A stretch of DNA of 64,000 nucleotides from Nonomuraea glycinis (GTDB lineage: Bacteria; Actinomycetota; Actinomycetes; Streptosporangiales; Streptosporangiaceae): the NCBI RefSeq assembly GCF_014646515.1, contig NZ_BMNK01000003.1, positions 453,456 to 517,455 on the forward strand, given 5' to 3'. Positions 7,904 to 15,409 of this stretch are shown in pieces; the stretch's first letter is position 1, and each line of letters opens with the position of its first letter. A program made the position numbers and the translations under genes. The notes under the pieces were generated by a model, which saw nothing but the letters and a program-made list of their open reading frames with translations, made no database searches and had not been told where the DNA came from.

Positions 7904-9769
7904 GTGGCGAAGGTCACGCTCGGTGAGCGGGCGCGTTACTGGTTCGACAACACGATGTCCAGAGGCACCGCGTCGCTGATCGGCTGGCTGGCGGTGGTGT
8001 CGCTGGGTCTGATCGTCCTGGTGGCGGCGCTCACGCTGTGGCTGGCGCCCAACGAGCCCGAGGGCGTGGCCCACGCGGGTGAAGTGCTCTGGATCGCGCT
8101 CATGCACGCGCTCACCCCGAGCCGAGTGGCCAGCGACAAGGGCTCGGTGGCGTACATGCTCGTGATGTTCGCCGGCTCGCTGGGCGGGTTGTTCATTGTG
8201 AGCATGCTCGTCGGTCTGCTGTCGAACGGCTTGAAGCAAAAGGTGGACCGCCTGCGCAGGGGACGGTCGGTGATCGTGGAGTCCGGGCACACGGTGGTGC
8301 TCGGCTGGTCCGACCAGGTGTTCACGATCGTGGCCGAACTCGTCAAGGCGAAGGCCAGCCAGAAGGGCTCGGTCATCGCGATCCTGGCCGACCGCGACAA
8401 GCTGGCCATGGAGGAGGACATCCGCGAGCACGTCGGCGACCTCGGCAGGACCCGGCTGGTCTGCCGCACCGGACGGCCCACCGAGCCGCACGACCTCGCG
8501 CTGCTGAACCTGGCGGCGGCCCACTCCGTCGTCGTGCTCTCGCCCGGGGGCGAGGACCCGGACGCGCACGTCATCAAGATCCTGCTCGCGCTGGCCAAAC
8601 GCGACGGCGTCCACCCGCCCGTGGTGGTCGGTCTCACCTCCAGCCGCAACGCCGCCGCCGCCCGCCTGGCCGGCGGCCCGGACGTGCACCTGGTCGACTC
8701 CGACGACACCGCCTCGCGGCTCATCGTGCAGTCCTCCCGCCAGTCGGGCATGTCCGTCGTCTGCATGGACCTGCTCAACTTCGACGGCGGCGAGATCTAC
8801 CTGCGCACCCCGAAGAAGCTTGTGGGAGTCACGTACGGGGAGGCGCTGCACGCGTATCAGACCGCCTCCGTGATCGGCCTGCGCCGGCCGTCCGGCGTCG
8901 TGCTGAACCCGGCCATGGACACCGTCATCAACGCCGACGACCAGGTCGTCGTCATCGCGCACGACGACTCGCACGTCCGCCTGGCGACCGGCGAGCCGTC
9001 CGTGGACGAGTCCGCCATGGTCGCGGCCGGGAAGGCGCCCGCGGAGCCGGAGCGCACGCTGCTGCTCAACTGGAACGGCCGGGCCGAGCAGATCATCCGC
9101 TACCTCGACGGCTATGTCGCCCCCGGCTCGGTCCTGGAGATCTCCACCGACCACCCCAAGGCCGGGGCGGACCTCATCGGTCTGCGCAACCTCGTCGTGA
9201 ACGTCAAGGAGTGCGACACCACCGACAGGTTCGCCCTGGAGTCGCTGGGCGTCGGCCTCTTCCAGCATGTCATCGTGCTGTCCGACGACCGCTTCGAGGC
9301 CCGGCACGCCGACACGCGCACGCTCATGACGCTGCTGCAGTTACGCGACATGCAGAGCGTGCTGGGCGAGCACTACTCGATCGTCAGCGAGATGCACGAC
9401 GAGAGCAACCGCGCCCTGGCCGAGGTCACCGAGGCCGACGACATCGTGATCAGCGACACCGTCATCGGCCTGCTGCTGGCCCAGCTCGCCGAGAACCGGC
9501 ACCTGGCGGACGTGTTCGGCTATCTCTTCGACTCGCGCGGCTCGGAGATCTACCCACGCCCCGCCGGCGGCTATGTGAAGACGGGCACGCGGGTGTCGTT
9601 CTCCACGGTCGTGGAGTCGGCGCGGCGTCAGGGCGAGACGGCCATCGGCTACCGCGACGCCAGCGCCCGCAACGACCCGCCGCACTACGGCATCGTCCTG
9701 AACCCCAGTAAAACGGACCCGATCATCCTGGGAGAGCGGGACTCGGTGATCGTCCTCGCCGAACACTGA
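7904..9769 (+). CDS. CASTOR/POLLUX-like ion channel with RCK-type domains
   Basis: A 621-residue membrane protein related to the plant nuclear channels CASTOR/POLLUX (SYM8) and their actinobacterial homologues. Two hydrophobic helices (~25-48 and ~83-107) flank a pore-like segment. Two Rossmann-type domains follow: the first opens with TVVLGWSDQVFTIVAEL (~129-145), the second with LLLNWNGRAEQIIRYLDG (~386-403), which is the gating-ring arrangement of ligand-controlled cation channels. No K+ selectivity TVGYG is present, as in the plant proteins. GTG at 7904 follows GCGGAGG with normal spacing. Codon TTA occurs at 9341. A TCGTT-GTA-AACGA dyad lies upstream at 7801-7813. Confidence 0.85.
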   Translation: MAKVTLGERARYWFDNTMSRGTASLIGWLAVVSLGLIVLVAALTLWLAPNEPEGVAHAGEVLWIALMHALTPSRVASDKGSVAYMLVMFAGSLGGLFIVSMLVGLLSNGLKQKVDRLRRGRSVIVESGHTVVLGWSDQVFTIVAELVKAKASQKGSVIAILADRDKLAMEEDIREHVGDLGRTRLVCRTGRPTEPHDLALLNLAAAHSVVVLSPGGEDPDAHVIKILLALAKRDGVHPPVVVGLTSSRNAAAARLAGGPDVHLVDSDDTASRLIVQSSRQSGMSVVCMDLLNFDGGEIYLRTPKKLVGVTYGEALHAYQTASVIGLRRPSGVVLNPAMDTVINADDQVVVIAHDDSHVRLATGEPSVDESAMVAAGKAPAEPERTLLLNWNGRAEQIIRYLDGYVAPGSVLEISTDHPKAGADLIGLRNLVVNVKECDTTDRFALESLGVGLFQHVIVLSDDRFEARHADTRTLMTLLQLRDMQSVLGEHYSIVSEMHDESNRALAEVTEADDIVISDTVIGLLLAQLAENRHLADVFGYLFDSRGSEIYPRPAGGYVKTGTRVSFSTVVESARRQGETAIGYRDASARNDPPHYGIVLNPSKTDPIILGERDSVIVLAEH

Positions 9770-9814
9770 GCCCGCTCTTGAGGTGGACCCGAAAATACGG
9801 ATAAAGGGGCATTT

Positions 9815-11038
9815 ATGGCCATCGACTTCACCCTGGCTCCGGAGCATGAGGAGATCCGCCGGCGGGTCCGTACGTTCATCCAGGAGGTGGTGATCCCCGC
9901 GAGCGCGGAGCTGAGTGAGGGCGACCGGGAGGGTTATCTGCGCGGCATCTTCGCGCTCCGCGAGCGGGCCAGGGCCGAGGGACTGTGGCTGCCGCACATG
10001 CCCGAGGAGTGGGGCGGCATGGGCCTGGGGCACGTGGAGTTGGCCATGGTGCAGTCCGAGGCGGCCAAGACCCGGCTCGGGCCCTGGGTGCTCAACTGCA
10101 GCGCCCCCGACGAGGGCAACATGCACACCCTGCTGCACTGGGCGACCGACGAGCAGAAGGAGCGCTATCTGCGCCCCCTGCTGGACGGTGTGCGGATGTC
10201 CTGCTTCGCGATGACCGAGCCCGAGGTGGCCGGCTCCGACCCGACCCTCATCCGCACCCAGGCCGTCCAGGACGGCGACGAGTGGGTGATCAACGGCCAC
10301 AAGTGGTTCATCTCGAACGCCCGCCGCGCCAGTTTCGCCATCCTCATCGCCAAGACCGAGCTCGACGTGCCGGAGGGCGCCCGGGGCGCGAACACCGCCT
10401 TCCTCATCGACCTGCCGCAGGAGGGCTGGAACGACGTCCGCGAGGTCGAGACCATGCACGGCTCGACCGGCCACAGCGAGATCGTCATCACCGACCTCCG
10501 CGTCCCTGACAGCCAGGTCCTCGGCGGCCGGGGCAACGGCCACCGCCTCGGCCAGTACCGCCTGGGCCCGGCCCGGCTGGCCCACTGCATGCGCTGGATC
10601 TCCCAGGCGGAAACGGCCCTGGACATGATGGTCGACCGCGCACTCAACCGCTACAGCCACGGCTCGCTGCTGGCGGAGAAGCAGGGCATCCAATGGCTCA
10701 TCGCCGACTCCGCCATGGAGCTCTACCAGTGCAAACTCATGGTCCTGCACGCCGCATCCAAAATCGATAAGGGTGAGGACTTCCGCACCGAGGTCTCCAT
10801 GGCCAAACACTTCGTCGCGAACAGCCTCAACCGCATCATCGACCGCGCCATCCAGGTGCACGGCGCCCTGGGCTACTCCACGGACACGCCACTGGCGAAC
10901 ATGATGCAACACGCCCGCTGGGCCCGCTTCGCCGACGGCGCCGACGAGATCCACCAGATGCGCATCGCCGAACGCACCATAGCCGCCTACCAGGCCACCG
11001 GCTCCACCAACGCCGCCACCGGCGGCCTCCCCCTCTGA
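9815..11038 (+). CDS. Acyl-CoA dehydrogenase family protein (ACAD10/11-like)
   Basis: A 407-residue FAD enzyme introducing a C2-C3 double bond into acyl-CoA thioesters. Family motifs are present: AMTEPEVAGSDPT and WVINGHKWFISNA in the middle domain, and VHGALGYSTDTPL in the C-terminal helical domain. By eye alignment the position of the catalytic Glu of medium-chain dehydrogenases (YEG) is Asp374 here (ADG), as reported for ACAD10/11-type enzymes. The ATG at 9815 has AAAGGGG upstream. The nearby acyl-CoA ligase suggests both act on the same acid. Confidence 0.92.
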   Translation: MAIDFTLAPEHEEIRRRVRTFIQEVVIPASAELSEGDREGYLRGIFALRERARAEGLWLPHMPEEWGGMGLGHVELAMVQSEAAKTRLGPWVLNCSAPDEGNMHTLLHWATDEQKERYLRPLLDGVRMSCFAMTEPEVAGSDPTLIRTQAVQDGDEWVINGHKWFISNARRASFAILIAKTELDVPEGARGANTAFLIDLPQEGWNDVREVETMHGSTGHSEIVITDLRVPDSQVLGGRGNGHRLGQYRLGPARLAHCMRWISQAETALDMMVDRALNRYSHGSLLAEKQGIQWLIADSAMELYQCKLMVLHAASKIDKGEDFRTEVSMAKHFVANSLNRIIDRAIQVHGALGYSTDTPLANMMQHARWARFADGADEIHQMRIAERTIAAYQATGSTNAATGGLPL

Positions 11039-11106
11039 TGCGCTCAACACAGCCGGGACGCCGATTCCGGTGATCGAACAAGGCCGCCTCGATCTAAGCT
11101 GGCCTC

Positions 11107-12210
11107 ATGACGCGCCGCAGGCTTCAGTCGATCACGGTCGAGGGATACACCTCGATCCGCTCGGCCCAGGTCGAGTTGCGTGACCTCAACGTCCTGGTCG
11201 GCGCCAACGGCGCGGGCAAGAGCAACTTCATCTCCGCCCTCGCCCTGCTGGGCCGCATCGTCGACGGGGAGCTCAACCTCTTCGTCGGCCAGGCCGGCGG
11301 GGCCTCCGCCCTGCTGCACGGCGGCCCCAAGGGTGGCGCGCGGATCGCGCTGCGGCTGGACTTCACACCCAACGAGTACGAGGCGACGCTCCTCCCCGCG
11401 GCCGGCGACGAGCTGATCTTCGGAGAGGAACGCATCCGGTTTCTCGGCAGAAACCATGCCGAGCCGTACGACGCCTCGTTGGGGCGAGGGCACCGGGAGA
11501 CCCGGCTGCTGGAGGAGATCAGCAAGCGTGGACAGGCTTCCGTGGCCGGGCACGTGGTGGAGATGCTGCGCGGCTGCCGAGTGTTCCACTTCCACGACAC
11601 CGGCCCCAGCGCCCCCGTCAAGCAGACCGGATACGCCTCCGACAACCTCGCACTCCACCCCGACGCGGGAAACCTGGCGGCGGTCCTGCTCCGCCTACGG
11701 CAAAGTGACACCGCCTCCTACCGGCGCATCGTACGCACCATTCAGCAGGTCACCCCGTTCTTCCGGGACTTCGTACTCGCCGAGGAGAACGGTCGGCTGC
11801 GGCTCCGCTGGCAACAGGAAGGCTCCGACGTGGTCTTCCCCGCCGACGCGCTGTCGGACGGAACCTTGCGATTCATCTGCCTGACCACCCTGCTCAGCCT
11901 GCCCGACCTGCCCAACTTCGTCGTCCTCGACGAGCCCGAGCTCGGCCTGCACCCCTACGCCATCGTGCAACTCGCCGACATGCTGCGCGCCGCCGCCCAC
12001 GACAGCCAGGTGCTCATCGCCACCCAGTCGGTCACCCTGATGAACCAGTTCGAACTCGACGACCTCATCGTCGTAGAACGCGCCGAAGGCGCCTCGGTCT
12101 TCGACCGCCCCGACCCCGAACGGCTGCGCGACTGGCTGGCCGACTACTCGCTGGGCGAACTATGGGAGAAGAACCTGCTCGGCGGCAGGCCGCAAGCCGA
12201 GTCTCGGTGA
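11107..12210 (+). CDS. AAA family ATPase (OLD/RecF-like), first gene of a two-gene cassette
   Basis: A 367-residue ATPase of the AAA_21/AAA_15 type found in OLD nucleases and related defence proteins. Walker A (GANGAGKSN) is at residues 32-40, preceded by the typical IRSAQVELRDLNVLVG strand. Walker B is VVLDEPELGLHP with Asp275-Glu276, preceded by a signature-like ALSDGTLRF, and followed by an H-loop-like LIATQSVTLMN. The order is that of OLD-family ATPases without a fused TOPRIM domain. The TOPRIM-like partner follows at once with a GTGA start/stop overlap, implying a complex. No phage or transposase genes flank the pair. Confidence 0.87.
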   Translation: MTRRRLQSITVEGYTSIRSAQVELRDLNVLVGANGAGKSNFISALALLGRIVDGELNLFVGQAGGASALLHGGPKGGARIALRLDFTPNEYEATLLPAAGDELIFGEERIRFLGRNHAEPYDASLGRGHRETRLLEEISKRGQASVAGHVVEMLRGCRVFHFHDTGPSAPVKQTGYASDNLALHPDAGNLAAVLLRLRQSDTASYRRIVRTIQQVTPFFRDFVLAEENGRLRLRWQQEGSDVVFPADALSDGTLRFICLTTLLSLPDLPNFVVLDEPELGLHPYAIVQLADMLRAAAHDSQVLIATQSVTLMNQFELDDLIVVERAEGASVFDRPDPERLRDWLADYSLGELWEKNLLGGRPQAESR

Positions 12211-12890
12211 CCCCGATGCGTAGACTCCACATCTTGTGCGAAGGACAGACGGAAGAGACCGTCGCCCGCGAGGTCATCGCCCCCTACCTGCAATGCGCCG
12301 ACGTTTTCGTCACCCGATCCATCCTCACCACCAAACGCCCGGCAGGTGGCACCTCCTGCAAGGGTGGACTGTCCACCTGGGGCAAGCTCGCCACGGAAAT
12401 CCGACTGCTCCTGCGTGACTCATCCATCACCACGCTGACAACCCTGCTGGACTACTACGGGCTCCCCTCCGACACTCCCGGAATGGCGACACGCCCGCCT
12501 GGTTCCCCGTACGACCGAGTAACCCATGTTGAGCGCGCAATGGGCCAAGCCATCGGAGATCCCCGTTTCCTACCCCACCTGGTCCTCCACGAGATCGAAG
12601 CATGGGTGATCCTCGGCCATGAGGCCCTGGGCGAGCTCACCGGGGATGCCGCACTCGCCCATGCCGCCCAAGCGATCGTGACCGACGCTCAGGGAGCCGA
12701 ACTTGTCAACGACGGAGCCGATACCGCCCCCTCCAAGCGGCTCCTGCGCCTCTATCCGCGCTACCGCAAGACGTCCGACGGCCCACTCGTCATCGCCGAG
12801 ATCGGCATCGACGCCATCAGAAAAGGCTGTCCCCATGCCGACGCCTGGTTCACCGCCGTCAATACAGGTCTCACGAAGCAGCGGCGATAG
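12207..12890 (+). CDS. DUF4276 family protein (TOPRIM-like), partner of the ATPase
   Basis: About 227 residues matching DUF4276. The N-terminal strand carries the acidic motif LHILCEGQTEE, then LLDYYGLPSDTPG, VTHVERAMG and LHEIEAWVI, in the order typical of the family, which has been related to TOPRIM folds. The acidic Glu and Asp positions needed for metal binding are present. GTG at 12207 overlaps the ATPase stop (GTGA); ATG at 12216 is an equally good start, while a further ATG at 12162 would overlap too deeply. The likely role is the nuclease/effector half of an OLD- or PARIS-like immunity unit; this is inferred from architecture, not shown. Confidence 0.85.
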   Translation: MTPMRRLHILCEGQTEETVAREVIAPYLQCADVFVTRSILTTKRPAGGTSCKGGLSTWGKLATEIRLLLRDSSITTLTTLLDYYGLPSDTPGMATRPPGSPYDRVTHVERAMGQAIGDPRFLPHLVLHEIEAWVILGHEALGELTGDAALAHAAQAIVTDAQGAELVNDGADTAPSKRLLRLYPRYRKTSDGPLVIAEIGIDAIRKGCPHADAWFTAVNTGLTKQRR

Positions 12891-12994
12891 GGCAAACCGT
12901 AAAGTCATTTCGGAGATATCACACTAAGCGTTGAAACGACCGTTATGGATATGAGTCAAGGCAGATCAACTTAACGCTGCGGGGGGCCACCGGT

Positions 12995-14587
12995 TTAAGC
13001 CCTGATTCCTGGCCCCGCCGGAGTGAGGCCGCAGGATCGTAGAGTCTCGTCCAATTGGCGAACGTAGGTGGTGTTCGTCCAGGGTTCCAGTCGGGCTCGT
13101 GCCTGGTTCATTTCGTCGGTGAGCCGGGCCGAGCTGTGCTGCCGGGTGAGATGGGCGGCCTCCGTGAGTTTGGCCGCCGCCTCAGGGATCTCTTTGGCCT
13201 GCGCCAAGGCGCGGGCGTATCGGGTGAGCATCATTCCACGACGCCTCTTGAACTTCGGGTCAATCTCAGCCAGCTGGTGCTCGGCCGTCTTTATGACCTG
13301 GCCGGGCTGATTCAGCCGAACCAGCAAGGCGGTCCTTCTGGATTTCACCACCGTTGGCGAAACCCAGTACAGGAACTCGCGTTCGTTCTCCTTCGGCGCC
13401 CCTGCCGATACAAGCGCGCTTTCATGCGCGCGGGCACTTGCCGCCGTATTGCCCTCGACTGCGCAGGCGAGCGAGAACAGCGTTTCGTGCAGCGGCGCCA
13501 GCAGCTTGCTTGGAGACCGGGCGGCCCAGCTCCGAACGGCGAAGGCATGGTCGACGACCGAGGCGATCCGGTGCTGGTCAGCGGCCACCCTGCCGAGCCA
13601 GTAGTGCATGTAGGCAATCAATGTTGGATCGCCGAGTTCGAGTGCCGAGCGCAAGCCGTCGTGCAAAGGCCGCTCGGCTGCCGCGTAATCGCGCAGGTCG
13701 TAGGTGAGAAAGCCGGCCAGCTGTGACAGTTGCGTGTACGTATCGAGGAGCCGGTCGCGTAGGGTCGGCGCTATCGACTCGCGGGCGAGGAGCTTGCCGA
13801 CAGCCACCCGCTGTCCACGGATGACGGGTAGCAGCTTGGCGGGGCCGGAAACATCGTCGGCCTGCCGCGCATTCAAGGTCATCTTCTCGAAGGTCCGCAC
13901 CGTGGCCTCGTCCGTCCGCCAGGTGTTGCGCAGCACTCCGGCAAGACGTTCTTTCTCTTCAAGGGTGAGAATTCGCATCAGGTCGAGTGCTCGGCTTCCA
14001 CCGAATGCCAGGGCCAGCTCGAAGAGCAGTTCGCGTCGCTTCACGTCGGCCTCCTCGACGTCGATGGCACGCAGCAGCCGCATGCATGACGCCGCGTCCA
14101 CTGCCGTCCTGCCCACAGACGTACGGTCCGCATCCGTCTTCGCGGTGACACGACTGTCCCAATCGGGCGGCGTGGGCCGATTGACGTCCAAATGGCGGAA
14201 GTCCGCATCATCAAGGAGGACACGGTCGGCAGCCTCGTACGAGGTCACGACCGCCTCGGACAACAGGCTCCGGGCCGTGGTTTCGTAGATCTCGGCCAGT
14301 ACGGCCAGCAGACGGGCGGGCGGTCGGCGGCCCGTCTCCGGCCACCCCTCATAGTCGTACAGGCGTGAATCGCGCAGGGCGGCCGTGCCCGCCGGGTCGG
14401 CGTCGTTGACCAGGGCCGCCACGTCGGCTCCCGTGCGGCCGTGCGCCAGCCGATACAGCCGCAACGGGCTCACCTCGTGCGTGAGCGCGAGCACCTCGGC
14501 GATCTGGTCCCAGGTGAAACCCTTCTCACGAAGGTGCCTACTCCACGAGCGAGCCCGTAGCAGTGCTCGGTAGCTCTCGCCGGACAT
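12995..14587 (-). CDS. XRE-like regulator with C-terminal TPR region
   Basis: A 530-residue cytoplasmic protein. The N-terminal ~100 residues contain an HTH-like region (GFTWDQIAEVLALTHEVSP) and the conserved YEGWPETGRRPP segment seen in actinobacterial helix-turn-helix/TPR regulators. The rest is alpha-helical with TPR-like pairs (for example YAAAERPLHDGLRSALELGDP). Such proteins are often divergent from a HATPase gene, as here with the gene at 14832. ATG at 14587 is supported by GGAGG eight bases upstream; longer in-frame readings upstream lack this. The target is unknown. Confidence 0.8.
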   Translation of the reverse strand: MSGESYRALLRARSWSRHLREKGFTWDQIAEVLALTHEVSPLRLYRLAHGRTGADVAALVNDADPAGTAALRDSRLYDYEGWPETGRRPPARLLAVLAEIYETTARSLLSEAVVTSYEAADRVLLDDADFRHLDVNRPTPPDWDSRVTAKTDADRTSVGRTAVDAASCMRLLRAIDVEEADVKRRELLFELALAFGGSRALDLMRILTLEEKERLAGVLRNTWRTDEATVRTFEKMTLNARQADDVSGPAKLLPVIRGQRVAVGKLLARESIAPTLRDRLLDTYTQLSQLAGFLTYDLRDYAAAERPLHDGLRSALELGDPTLIAYMHYWLGRVAADQHRIASVVDHAFAVRSWAARSPSKLLAPLHETLFSLACAVEGNTAASARAHESALVSAGAPKENEREFLYWVSPTVVKSRRTALLVRLNQPGQVIKTAEHQLAEIDPKFKRRRGMMLTRYARALAQAKEIPEAAAKLTEAAHLTRQHSSARLTDEMNQARARLEPWTNTTYVRQLDETLRSCGLTPAGPGIRA

Positions 14588-14618
14588 CCACACCACCTCC
14601 ACGCCTGAATCGTCTACT

Positions 14619-14635
14619 AATAGTAAAGGAATAGT
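14619..14635 (-). promoter_or_regulatory. AT-rich promoter/direct repeat upstream of the XRE gene
   Basis: Two copies of AATAGT (14619-14624 and 14630-14635) are spaced 11 bp apart, one helical turn, about 32-48 bp upstream of the XRE start. Read on the minus strand they give ACTATT boxes suitable as a -10 element or as an operator for autoregulation. It is the only AT-rich patch in the 244-bp intergenic region shared with the divergent HATPase gene. Confidence 0.3.
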
Positions 14636-14831
14636 CACGTTCGGCGATGACGATAGGGCTGGGATTTCAGAGGACGGCGGGGCCAGATCATGGACATGGG
14701 CGGATTCGGGCAGGTCAGCAGCGATGTCAGGTGGGTGGCCTGTGAGGATCGGGTGGGGATCCACCTGGTGCGGCCGACGGGACAACGTAGAGGCGAGAAG
14801 CCGACCCCTACATGTCCACGGAGAGCCACCA

Positions 14832-15356
14832 GTGCACAACAGCACCGAACGGGCGGACGTACCCCTGCTCATCCCCCGGCAGCGCGACCAGAACCTGAGC
14901 ACCGACCCGTCCGGCCCGGTCCTGCGCGAGCACATCGACGCGATGATCGACCTGCACCCCGGCGGCCTGACCTGGCGGCGCACCTTCCCCGGCACCCTCG
15001 ACCAGGTCCCGCACGCCCGCCACTTCACCCGCTACCTGCTGGCCGACTCCGACCACCGCCACGACGCCGAACTGATCGCCGGCGAACTCGCCGCGAACGC
15101 CGTCCGGCACACCGCCAGCGGTCGGTCCAAGGGAACGTTCATCGTGGAGGTCACCCGTACGACGGCCACGACCACCATCGCGGTCTACGACTGCGGCTGG
15201 GGCGGCGTCCCCCGTTTCGGCAGACTCTTCAGGGCCGACGCGGAGTACGGACGGGGCCTGGCCATAGTCGCCGCGCTCGCCGACCAGTTCGGGTACGAAG
15301 GCGACGAGGAGACAGGGCACCAGGTGTGGGCGCGCATGGTCCAGCCCGGCGGCTGA
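14832..15356 (+). CDS. ATP-binding protein, anti-sigma-factor kinase (HATPase_c) type
   Basis: A 174-residue single-domain GHKL ATPase of the RsbW/SpoIIAB-like group common in actinomycetes. The N-box is ELIAGELAANAVRHT, the G1 box is VYDCGWGGVP and the G2-like box is EYGRGLAIVAALADQFG. GTG at 14832 is preceded by GGAGAG at six-base spacing; the longer upstream reading lacks a ribosome site. Divergent from the XRE/TPR gene, the standard arrangement in these genomes. Partner protein unknown. Confidence 0.85.
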   Translation: MHNSTERADVPLLIPRQRDQNLSTDPSGPVLREHIDAMIDLHPGGLTWRRTFPGTLDQVPHARHFTRYLLADSDHRHDAELIAGELAANAVRHTASGRSKGTFIVEVTRTTATTTIAVYDCGWGGVPRFGRLFRADAEYGRGLAIVAALADQFGYEGDEETGHQVWARMVQPGG

Positions 15357-15409
15357 TCAGAGGGAAACAGGTGGTGGGCGCGGACCATGCAGGGGACGGC
15401 TGACCGAGG

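Noticed and set aside
12162..12206. Upstream ATG start for the DUF4276 gene.
   Set aside because: It would give a 49-nt overlap with the ATPase gene and adds residues not seen in the family; GTG 12207 or ATG 12216 fits better.
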